Shown here one piece after another: positions 1 to 6,929 of a stretch of DNA of 64,000 nucleotides (within the stretch, counting starts at the first letter, position 1; each line of letters starts with the position of its first letter). The translations under genes and the position numbers were made by a program. Source of the DNA: Caballeronia turbans (GTDB lineage Bacteria; Pseudomonadota; Gammaproteobacteria; Burkholderiales; Burkholderiaceae); NCBI GenBank assembly GCA_001544655.2, contig FCOD02000014.1, positions 123,112 to 187,111 of the forward strand, given 5' to 3'. Under the pieces are notes generated by a model. The model ran no database searches and was not told the DNA's origin. It saw only the letters and a list, made by a program, of their open reading frames with translations.

Positions 1-138
1 GCGCCACCCGGAGAACATCATGATCAGCGCCGCGATCGCATTGAGCCAGTGCGTGACGCGCAACCAGAACGGATGGATCGGTGCATCGGGAGGCGAGCTT
101 TCGCGCACTGGCGAAAGTGGCGGTCTCATCGCTTTCAT
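1..138 (-). CDS. cytochrome b561-family membrane subunit, N-terminal part (cut by window edge)
   Basis: Only the first 46 codons are in the window; the gene runs off the left edge. After a proline-rich start (alternative ATG at 129) comes [20 protein letters not shown]. This is the first transmembrane helix of di-haem cytochrome b561 / Ni-Fe hydrogenase b-type subunits, with the histidine of RVTHW as the expected haem ligand. Such subunits anchor periplasmic oxidoreductases, often molybdopterin enzymes, to the membrane; the partner would lie outside the window. A GAGG ribosome binding site precedes the ATG. It is transcribed divergently from the ECF sigma operon and has a matching promoter motif (see 181-209). 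Confidence 0.7.
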   Translation of the reverse strand, partial: MKAMRPPLSPVRESSPPDAPIHPFWLRVTHWLNAIAALIMMFSGWR

Positions 139-180
139 ATGGGTTACCTCGAAAGTCGAACTGAAGCTTGGTTACCGGTT

Positions 181-209
181 AATTCGTCGCCTGGGCGTCG
201 CTGGTTACA
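181..209 (-). promoter_or_regulatory. candidate ECF (SigF-type) promoter for the cytochrome b561 gene
   Basis: On the minus strand TGTAACC (209-203) is followed by 16 bases and then CGAATT (186-181), about 43 bases before the ATG at 138. Spacing and both boxes match those of the plus-strand element at 278-306. From memory, the promoters of Caulobacter SigF, the sigma factor paired with a DUF1109/NrsF anti-sigma, have the form GTAACC-N16-CGAA. Confidence 0.6.
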
Positions 210-277
210 GCGCGCGAATGAACCGGCATCTTTTTGTGACCGATTCGGGAGAAACCCGCGAAACAGGCAGGCCATGC

Positions 278-306
278 TGTAACGCGTGGAGGGAAAAGAA
301 CGAACT
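278..306 (+). promoter_or_regulatory. candidate autoregulatory ECF promoter for the sigma/anti-sigma operon
   Basis: TGTAACG (278-284), a 16-base spacer, then CGAACT (301-306). It has the same layout as the divergent minus-strand element, so the sigma factor probably drives its own operon. The leader to the chosen ATG at 470 would be about 155 bases. An in-frame ATG at 335 would shorten it. Confidence 0.55.
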
Positions 307-469
307 AACGAAAGGCACGAGGGAAACGACGAACATGAACCAGGACGGCGTCATTGCAGCGCATCACGGCTTCGGATACTGTGTAGCGACCGATGCAAAA
401 CGCAGCACGCCGCTCGCTTGCGCTGCGGCGTGCGAAATTTCGTCCCGTTGTCCCGCCCCTACAGGAACC

Positions 470-1018
470 ATGTCGCACGATGCGGAAAGCCGGCTGAAAG
501 CGTTGTTCATCAGCGGACTTGCAGGCGATCAGAACGCGTATCACAGCTTTCTGCAGGCTCTCACACGGCATCTGCGCGGCTATCTGCGAAAGCGCATTCC
601 GCATCGTCTCGACGATGTCGAAGACCTCGTCCAGGAAATTCTGCTGGCGGTACATAACGCGCGACACACCTATCGGTCCGATGAGCCGTTGACGGCGTGG
701 CTGCACGCGATCGCGCGCTACAAGCTGATGGACTTCTTCCGCTCCCACGCACGTCGCGAGTCGCTGAACGTCCCGCTCGACGATCATGAGGAACTGCTCG
801 CCGCCGCCGACGACGAACCCGCGCAGGCGCGGCACGACATCGGCAAGCTGCTCGAGCATCTGCCGGACAAGCAACGTCTGCCGATCGTTCACATGAAACT
901 CGAAGGGCTGTCGGTGACGGAAACCGCGCAGCTCACCGGTCTTTCCGAGTCGGCCGTCAAGGTGGGCGTGCATCGCGGACTCAAGGCGCTCGCGGCTAAA
1001 ATCCGGGGATTGCGATGA
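470..1018 (+). CDS. ECF-family RNA polymerase sigma factor (SigF/NrsF-type system)
   Basis: 182 aa, the usual ECF length. Region 2 spans roughly residues 20-90: [15 protein letters not shown], then the tryptophan- and aromatic-rich [17 protein letters not shown]. Region 4 is near residues 125-178, with a helix-turn-helix in [20 protein letters not shown] and the closing [15 protein letters not shown] chose ATG 470 because ACAGGA precedes it and the protein then starts directly before region 2. The open frame continues upstream, and ATG 335 (227 aa) is a weaker alternative. Its stop overlaps the anti-sigma start (ATGA), so the two are translationally coupled. Confidence 0.85.
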   Translation: MSHDAESRLKALFISGLAGDQNAYHSFLQALTRHLRGYLRKRIPHRLDDVEDLVQEILLAVHNARHTYRSDEPLTAWLHAIARYKLMDFFRSHARRESLNVPLDDHEELLAAADDEPAQARHDIGKLLEHLPDKQRLPIVHMKLEGLSVTETAQLTGLSESAVKVGVHRGLKALAAKIRGLR

Positions 1019-1656
1019 ACACCGACGAACTCATCTCCCTCCTTTCGAACCAGGTGACGCAGGTCGACCGTAGGGCCATCGCACGCCGGTTCGTTCAGGC
1101 GCTGCTGATCGGCGCAGCGGGCTCGCTGGTCCTGATGAGCATCGTGTTCGGCGTTCGTCACGATCTCGGCAGCGTCGCCGGTACGGGCATCTTCTGGGCG
1201 AAGCTGGCCTTTCCGCTGGCGGTTGCCATCGGCGCGCTGCTCGTCATCGCCCGGATCGGCCGGCCCGGCGCTCGTGCGGGATATGCGTGGGCGCTCGTGG
1301 CCTTGCCGTTCGCGGCGGTCTGGATCGCGGGCTGGATGATCGTCGACAACGCGGGCCCGAACGCGCGTGCCGCATTGGTGCTCGGTCAGACGTGGCGCAC
1401 CTGCCCGTTCAATATCCTGCTTCTTTCGATGCCGACCTTTCCCGCTGCGATGTGGGCGATGCGATCGCTCGCGCCGACGCGACTGCGGCTTGCAGGCGCC
1501 GTCGTCGGCTTGCTGGCAAGCTCGACGGCGACGATCGTCTATTGCCTGCACTGCCCCGAAATGAGCCCCGCATTCTGGGGCGTGTGGTATGCGATCGGCA
1601 TGCTGTTGCCCGCGCTCATCGGTGCGTGGACAGGCCCGCGATTTCTGCGCTGGTAG
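1015..1656 (+). CDS. DUF1109/NrsF-family membrane anti-sigma factor
   Basis: 213 aa integral membrane protein with a short cytosolic N-terminus ([19 protein letters not shown]) and about six hydrophobic helices from residue 25 to the C-terminus. This is the layout of DUF1109/NrsF proteins, which hold an ECF sigma factor at the membrane until a stress signal. Cysteines at 130, 177 and 180 (RTCPFN and YCLHCPE) lie where the Caulobacter NrsF redox/metal-sensing cysteines are reported. It overlaps the sigma gene by four bases. The signal (metal or oxidant) is inferred from the family. Confidence 0.8.
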   Translation: MNTDELISLLSNQVTQVDRRAIARRFVQALLIGAAGSLVLMSIVFGVRHDLGSVAGTGIFWAKLAFPLAVAIGALLVIARIGRPGARAGYAWALVALPFAAVWIAGWMIVDNAGPNARAALVLGQTWRTCPFNILLLSMPTFPAAMWAMRSLAPTRLRLAGAVVGLLASSTATIVYCLHCPEMSPAFWGVWYAIGMLLPALIGAWTGPRFLRW

Positions 1657-1664
1657 TGTGACCG

Positions 1665-2066
1665 CTATCCGACGACGCGTGCCCATGCCGCCCGAATGCG
1701 ACGCCCGCGATCTTCGAGAAGATACGAAGCGAGCAGCGCCAGAAGTCCGGAGACGACGCCCGTCAGCACGTGCTCGACATAGGGCAGACGGTAACGGCTC
1801 GCGTGCGCATACGCATCGCCGATTGCAGTCAGCAAGCCGACGATCGCTGCATTGCCGTACCGGTTTTCGTAGAGCTTCGCGGCGGGCGTAAAAGTCAGAA
1901 GCACCGCCAGAAGCCCGGTGAAAAGTCCGGTCTTGAACGCTACGGTCCAGTGAGCCATGCTCGCGATATTGCTCCAGCTGCCCGGCATGCAGGTCATGCA
2001 CGCGCTGGTCGGCTGCCAGAAACGCTGAACGAATAATCTGACCCGCCGCTTGAACTCGCTCGACAT
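1665..2066 (-). CDS. small membrane protein of unknown function
   Basis: 133 aa from ATG 2066. A GTG at 2075 is in frame, but the GAAGGGG ribosome binding site fits the ATG, with eight bases between. An amphipathic basic start (SSEFKRRVRLFVQRFW) is followed by a CxxC pair (CMTCMPG), then two hydrophobic segments (AFKTGLFTGLLAVLLTF and HVLTGVVSGLLALLASYLL). I do not recognise the family. The gene lies 15 bases after the stop of the cyclase-ATPase gene on the same strand and probably shares its transcript. Confidence 0.65.
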   Translation of the reverse strand: MSSEFKRRVRLFVQRFWQPTSACMTCMPGSWSNIASMAHWTVAFKTGLFTGLLAVLLTFTPAAKLYENRYGNAAIVGLLTAIGDAYAHASRYRLPYVEHVLTGVVSGLLALLASYLLEDRGRRIRAAWARVVG

Positions 2067-2081
2067 GATCGACACCCCTTC

Positions 2082-5000
2082 TCATTCGTCGATGAGATTC
2101 GACTGGCTTACGAGCGCGCGATCTATTGCTTCGAGCGCGTAAATGAAACCGGACTTCCGGCCTTCTTGCCTGATTCGCTGAAGCTCCTTAATCGAGGCAG
2201 CGTTCCGATCACCCTTTCCGTACGAGACCAGCGCCCGTGCGCGCCCCACGTAGAACGCTGAAAAGAGCGATGGCTCCCGGCGAGCGTATTCCTCCAGCGC
2301 CGCGGCATGATGCTCGGCCGCATCCCAGCGGCGCCGATCGATGCACGCTTCGATCGCGTCACGTCGAAAGAGAAAGTGATTGTGGCTCACCGCGCCGGCC
2401 GTGAGCAGCGCCTGCGCTTCCGCAAGCGCGCTTTCGAATACATCGATGTCGTCTGTCACGCGCGCAAGGACGCCCAGATAATGCGCGCCCAGATAGGCCA
2501 TGCCCGTCTCCCGGCTGATCGACAAGGCCTCCGCGATATCGTCCAGCGCTTCGCGCCCGCGCCCCGCGATCCGATGCAGTTCCGCACGAAGCGCAAGCGC
2601 TTCGCCTTCGAATCTTTTCGACTTCAGTTCGCGCGCACATCGCAGCGCAGGTTCGACGTGCTCCCACGCACGATCCCATTCGGCGAGATCGTGCAGGCAG
2701 TGCCAGGCCGCGTGATGAGCAACGGCGAGCGCCCGAAGATGCCTCACCTTCTCGGCCGCGGCGACACTCGCGAGCGCGGCTTCCAGTCCGGCCTGTGTCT
2801 TGCCTGCGAACCACGCCGTGATGGCGCGCATGGGAAGATTGGCGACAGCGATACGTCCGAACCCGTGGCCTTCGCAGAGTTCGATGCAGCGGCGGAAGGC
2901 GTCGTGAGCACTGATCATCCGTCCGCGCATGTACTCGGCATCGCCAAGCCCGCCCAGCGCTGCCGCTTCCTGTTCGGCGTCGTGCGCCTCGCGCGCGAGT
3001 GCGAGACTGCGTCCATGTTCGCGCACGCAGCCCTCGATATCGCCGCGCGGAAAGCAGAGATTGCCGCGCAGGAAGTGAATGCGCGCCGCCTCGCGCTGAA
3101 AGCCCTGTGCGGCAGCGACGCCGGCGGCGAGATGGAGATCGGCCCATGCGCCGTCGAGATCGTCCGTGACGCGCTTGACCGTGGCGCGCCCGATCCACGC
3201 CTGGCAGCGCTGCGCGTCGGACACCGCGACCTCGAGCGCGGCTTCGAATGCCGCGAGCGCCGACCGCATGTCGCCGACATCGTGCAGGATATCGCCGCGA
3301 AGGCACTCGAGCGCGACGCGCTCGCTGCTCTCGCGCGCAAGCTGAAGGCCCCGTTCGACGAGCCGGAGCGCGGATTCATGGCGATGCGCCCTCGCCTGCG
3401 AGCGCGCCGCGTCGCAATAGGCGCGCGCCGCCTCGCTGTCCATTGCCCGATCGAGATGTTCGGCTCGCAGCAGCGGGTCACGTTCCGCATACCACTGCGC
3501 GGCGCGACGATGCAGCTCGCGACGCCGGCTTTTCAGCAAGCCGTCATAGACGGCGTCGCGAATGAGTGCGTGATGGAACAGGAATCCGGCACCCTGACGC
3601 CGCAGCAAAAGACTCGTCACGAGCGGCTCCAGTGCGGCGCCGGCGCCATCGACGAGATACTCGAGCGCGTCCTTCTCGAAGAGTTGACCGAGTACCGAGG
3701 CGGCCTGCAAGACTGTCCTGTCGACGGCGTGGAGCCGATCCATCCGCGCCTGCACGAGACTGCGCACCGTGCCCGGCACGCGGGTTTCGTCGCTTTCCTC
3801 CGCGTTGCCCAGCAGCTGCTCGAGAAACAGCGGATTGCCCGCCGCCCGCGCGATGCAGCGCGACGCGAGGTCCGCGGCCGCACCGGGAAACGATGCGGCC
3901 ATCACGTGCGACTCGCTGACGCTGAGCGCAAGGAGATCGACGAGCGCGTACGGCGCGCCGGCCGCCGCGCGCCACGATTCATCGAACGCGTGGCCGGCGG
4001 GACGAGCGGTCAGCACCAGCACTGCCGGACACTGCGCCACGGTCGCCGACAGCCCGGCAAGGTCATTGAGCGTCGATCCATCCGACCAGTGGATGTCCTC
4101 GACGGACAATAGTCGAAATTGCCGGCGGCTCGCGCGCTCGACCAGCCGGCTCACGACATGGCGCCGCCCGCCGGCGCGCGTCGCGTTGTCCATCGCTTCG
4201 TAGATTGCGCGATCTGCGAGTGACATCGGCACATCGGCGAGATCCTTCAGAAAAAGCGCGTCGCCGCGATCGAGCAGGCCGTCGCCGATCGCGTGCTCGA
4301 CGCCGCTCAGGCCGGCCTGCGCATCACTCGCGTCGTCGAGCGCCAGAAGCCCGCGCACGAGAGACTGCATCGCGCCCCGTCCGGTGGCGGCGCCGAAATC
4401 GAGCACGAGGCCGCCGTGGCAGAGAAAGCCCGCATCGCGCGCCTCGCGTTTGAGCTCATCGAGAAGGCGCGTCTTGCCGATTCCGGCCTCGCCGCGCAGT
4501 AGCACGGTGCGACCGGCGCCGCTCTCGCGACATGCCCCAAGCATCGCGCGAAGCTGGCGCAGTTCGTCAAGACGACCGACGAACGGCCGTCCCGGCGCAC
4601 TGTGCAGGAGACCCGCGATACACCACGCCGAAACCGGCTCCGCGAAACCCTTGACGGAAAGCGCGCCGCGTCCGGCGCACTCGACGCGGCCGGCCAGCGC
4701 GCGCCGCACAGCCTCCGAAATCAGGATTTCCGCGGGCCCGGCCGCGTCGGTGAGACGCGAGGCGAGATTGACCGTCTCGCCGGTCACGGTGTACTCGCGA
4801 TGCGCGGCGCTGCCCGTGCCGCTCGCGACGACCTCGCCGCCCGCAATGCCGATATGCACCGCGACCGAACGAGTGAGAACGCGCGACAGGGCGGGCATCG
4901 CGTCGCTGATCGCGAGCGCTGCCCGCACGGCGCGTTCCACATCGTTGCCGTGCGAAACCGGCGCGCCGAAAACCGCCATGATCGAGTCGCCGACATGCTT

Positions 5001-5378
5001 GTCGACGTAGCCTCCATGCTGCTCGACGATGCGATCGGCCGTCTCGAAGTATCGATCGAGCACGGCGACGATTTCTTCCGGATCGGCTTCCCGGCTCATT
5101 TTCGTGAAGCCGCACAGATCGGCGAAGAGCACCGCGACCTGCCGCCGTTCTCCTTTCGCCCCGTTCGGGCTCGTGCCCGCGTCTGCCGGGCCGGTGCGCG
5201 CGCGCAGTTCCGTCAGCGCATCGAGCAATTTCCGGCGATGCCCGACCGAAGCGATTCCAAGATCTTTCAGGTCGTCCGCGGTAAGGCTGCGCAGCACGTC
5301 GGCGTCGATGGCGTTCTCGGCGAACACCGTTTCGTACCGTTCCATTCCGAGGCTGCGCAGCCAGACGGCGACGTCCAC
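2082..5378 (-). CDS. SAM domain-class III adenylate cyclase-AAA ATPase-TPR signalling protein
   Basis: 1098 aa. An N-terminal SAM domain (residues 1-60) is followed by a class III nucleotide cyclase domain (78-230). Both metal-binding aspartates are present (FADLCGF D87, KHVGD D131), with an adenine-type lysine (K127) and the transition-state asparagine in ETVNLASR (N204), so cyclase activity is likely. A large ATPase module begins at about 265 (VGRLDELRQL) with Walker A GEAGIGKT at 296-303. From about 620 to the end the protein is alanine- and leucine-rich helical repeats of TPR type. This domain order is common in Burkholderia and Bradyrhizobium genomes, but ligands and targets are largely unknown. 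No membrane segment is seen, so it is probably cytosolic. Confidence 0.85.
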   Translation of the reverse strand: MDVAVWLRSLGMERYETVFAENAIDADVLRSLTADDLKDLGIASVGHRRKLLDALTELRARTGPADAGTSPNGAKGERRQVAVLFADLCGFTKMSREADPEEIVAVLDRYFETADRIVEQHGGYVDKHVGDSIMAVFGAPVSHGNDVERAVRAALAISDAMPALSRVLTRSVAVHIGIAGGEVVASGTGSAAHREYTVTGETVNLASRLTDAAGPAEILISEAVRRALAGRVECAGRGALSVKGFAEPVSAWCIAGLLHSAPGRPFVGRLDELRQLRAMLGACRESGAGRTVLLRGEAGIGKTRLLDELKREARDAGFLCHGGLVLDFGAATGRGAMQSLVRGLLALDDASDAQAGLSGVEHAIGDGLLDRGDALFLKDLADVPMSLADRAIYEAMDNATRAGGRRHVVSRLVERASRRQFRLLSVEDIHWSDGSTLNDLAGLSATVAQCPAVLVLTARPAGHAFDESWRAAAGAPYALVDLLALSVSESHVMAASFPGAAADLASRCIARAAGNPLFLEQLLGNAEESDETRVPGTVRSLVQARMDRLHAVDRTVLQAASVLGQLFEKDALEYLVDGAGAALEPLVTSLLLRRQGAGFLFHHALIRDAVYDGLLKSRRRELHRRAAQWYAERDPLLRAEHLDRAMDSEAARAYCDAARSQARAHRHESALRLVERGLQLARESSERVALECLRGDILHDVGDMRSALAAFEAALEVAVSDAQRCQAWIGRATVKRVTDDLDGAWADLHLAAGVAAAQGFQREAARIHFLRGNLCFPRGDIEGCVREHGRSLALAREAHDAEQEAAALGGLGDAEYMRGRMISAHDAFRRCIELCEGHGFGRIAVANLPMRAITAWFAGKTQAGLEAALASVAAAEKVRHLRALAVAHHAAWHCLHDLAEWDRAWEHVEPALRCARELKSKRFEGEALALRAELHRIAGRGREALDDIAEALSISRETGMAYLGAHYLGVLARVTDDIDVFESALAEAQALLTAGAVSHNHFLFRRDAIEACIDRRRWDAAEHHAAALEEYARREPSLFSAFYVGRARALVSYGKGDRNAASIKELQRIRQEGRKSGFIYALEAIDRALVSQSNLIDE

Positions 5379-5617
5379 GATATCTCCGGGCGAAGGAATC
5401 GAGTCACTTCAAAGATAGCATCTAGACCCCCGGAGACTCCGTCAATCGGCGGACCGATAGTGATTGAAACGATTAATGTCAAATCGCGAATACTGATTTG
5501 GGCGAATCAGGGTTTTTACCTACAACGCCGCGTCCTACACTGCCTCTCAACGACGAAGCAGTGGAGAGAAACCTCACCACCCGCAACGTTCCCCAAAATC
5601 AGCATTCGGAGGTCATC

Positions 5618-5959
5618 ATGTTCAAGTCCATCGTTCCCGCCATCGCCATCGCTGCCGTTCTCGCCGTTCCGGGTTTCGCCCAGGCGCGTGAAGACGGCCC
5701 GGTCACCCGCGCGCAAGTGCGCGCCGAACTGGTTCAACTCGAGCGCGCGGGCTACAACCCGGCGGCCGATCAGACGACCTACCCGGCCCAGATCCAGGCA
5801 GCACAAGCCCGTGTCGATGCGCAGCAAGGCGCCGCTGCGTCGTCCTTCGGCGGTGCAAGCGAAGGCGCATCGGCGTCGGGGCATGCGGGCCGGTCGAGCT
5901 TCCTCGACCGCATCGTCCGTCTGGAGGCGGCCAACCCGGTCGACTTCAATCGTCCGTAA
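5618..5959 (+). CDS. DUF4148-type small secreted protein
   Basis: 113 aa from ATG 5618 with CGGAGG seven bases upstream. A signal peptide (FKSIVPAIAIAAVLAVPGFA) should be cleaved after AQA, near residue 23. The mature part has the DUF4148 pattern TRAQVRAELVQLERAGYNP followed by a YPAQIQAAQARV segment. Burkholderiaceae carry many copies of this periplasmic family; function unknown. The downstream extension is rich in alanine, glycine and serine and probably disordered. Confidence 0.8.
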   Translation: MFKSIVPAIAIAAVLAVPGFAQAREDGPVTRAQVRAELVQLERAGYNPAADQTTYPAQIQAAQARVDAQQGAAASSFGGASEGASASGHAGRSSFLDRIVRLEAANPVDFNRP

Positions 5960-5979
5960 GCCGCTTTTAGCGCAAGAAC

Positions 5980-6003
5980 GCCCGGCCGCGCGCCGGGCTT
6001 TGC
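5980..6003 (+). terminator. rho-independent terminator after the DUF4148 gene
   Basis: A 7-bp GC stem GCCCGGC (5980-5986) / GCCGGGC (5992-5998) with a 5-base loop, followed by a short TTT. It sits 20 bases after the stop codon. Confidence 0.6.
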
Positions 6004-6121
6004 GCTTTCCAGACCGATGATTCGAGCCGTCCGGCCACCTTTCATCACCCTGTAATCCGTCGATTCGACGATGTTTTCAGACTCGGCGTTTTTCATCGGC
6101 CAGTCCGGCGGCACTACAATT

Positions 6122-6140
6122 TGTGTCTGTCGTTGACACA
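6122..6140 (+). promoter_or_regulatory. inverted repeat, possible operator upstream of the lipoprotein gene
   Basis: Perfect 6-bp arms TGTGTC (6122-6127) and GACACA (6135-6140) separated by seven bases, ending 20 bases before the ATG at 6161. The right arm overlaps a TTGACA hexamer (6133-6138), so a bound protein could block a promoter there. No regulator can be assigned. Confidence 0.35.
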
Positions 6141-6160
6141 TATTTTGGATCCGCTGCCTC

Positions 6161-6916
6161 ATGCCCATGCCGTCCCTGCGCCTCGTTTTCGCCTCCCTCG
6201 GATTTCTCGCCCTCGCTGCCTGCGCTGGCCGCAGCGCGGTCACGCCGAGCTATCAGCAGGAGCTGTTCAGCACCGGCGCGAGCCCGTTCGCGCACAATTT
6301 CGACGCCACCGTCAACGAAACTTGCGAGGCCGCGCGCCGCGCGCTGCTGTCGCAAGGCTTTCTCACGACGATGGGCCAGCCCGACACCGTCGACGCGACC
6401 AAAAACTTTCAGCCGAGCGCCGAGACGCACGTCGTCGTGTCTTTCCATGTGGTGTGCACGCCTGGCGAGAACGCGACGAATCAGAGCATCGCGTATGTGA
6501 ACGCCGTGCAGGACGGCTATGCGCTCAAGAAGAGCGATACGTCGGCGAGCGTCGGGTTGAGCGTGTTGGGGTCGCTGTCGCTGCCGATCCGCTCGAACAG
6601 CGACGCGATGGTCAAAATCTCGAGCGAGACCGTGCCCGCCGGCAAGTTCTACGACCGCTTCTTTTCCCTGATGGGCCACTATCTGAACACCGTGCCGCGC
6701 AGCGCGCCCGTCGCGGCGGACGAAGTGAAGAGCAAGCCGCTCGCGCCGTCGCTCATCGTCAACTCGCCCGAACTCACGCCGACACCGATCGTCGTGCAGA
6801 CGCCCGCCGCTGCAACGGCGATCCAGGCATCGGATGCAGTCGCGGCCGGTGCGTCGGATGTGTCCGCGGCCGCGGCCGCAGCGCCAGCGGCGCCGCGAAC
6901 CACCACGACTCAGTAA
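6161..6916 (+). CDS. predicted outer-membrane lipoprotein, DUF2242-like
   Basis: 251 aa. A lipoprotein signal (RLVFASLGFLALAACAG) has the lipobox cysteine at residue 21. The mature part starts YQQELFSTGASPFAHNF, with NETCEAARRALLSQGF and VVVSFHVVC in the middle, a pattern I associate with DUF2242 proteins of beta-proteobacteria. The last 45 residues are low-complexity Ala/Thr/Ser. Function unknown. It ends 13 bases from the convergent hydrolase gene. Confidence 0.65.
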   Translation: MPMPSLRLVFASLGFLALAACAGRSAVTPSYQQELFSTGASPFAHNFDATVNETCEAARRALLSQGFLTTMGQPDTVDATKNFQPSAETHVVVSFHVVCTPGENATNQSIAYVNAVQDGYALKKSDTSASVGLSVLGSLSLPIRSNSDAMVKISSETVPAGKFYDRFFSLMGHYLNTVPRSAPVAADEVKSKPLAPSLIVNSPELTPTPIVVQTPAAATAIQASDAVAAGASDVSAAAAAAPAAPRTTTTQ

Positions 6917-6929
6917 GCCGCGCGCCGCG

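Noticed and set aside
5493-5510. Inverted repeat CTGATT-N6-AATCAG followed by GGTTTTT upstream of the DUF4148 gene
   Set aside because: A 6-bp AT-rich stem is too weak for a terminator, and nothing upstream on that strand needs one; chance is likely.
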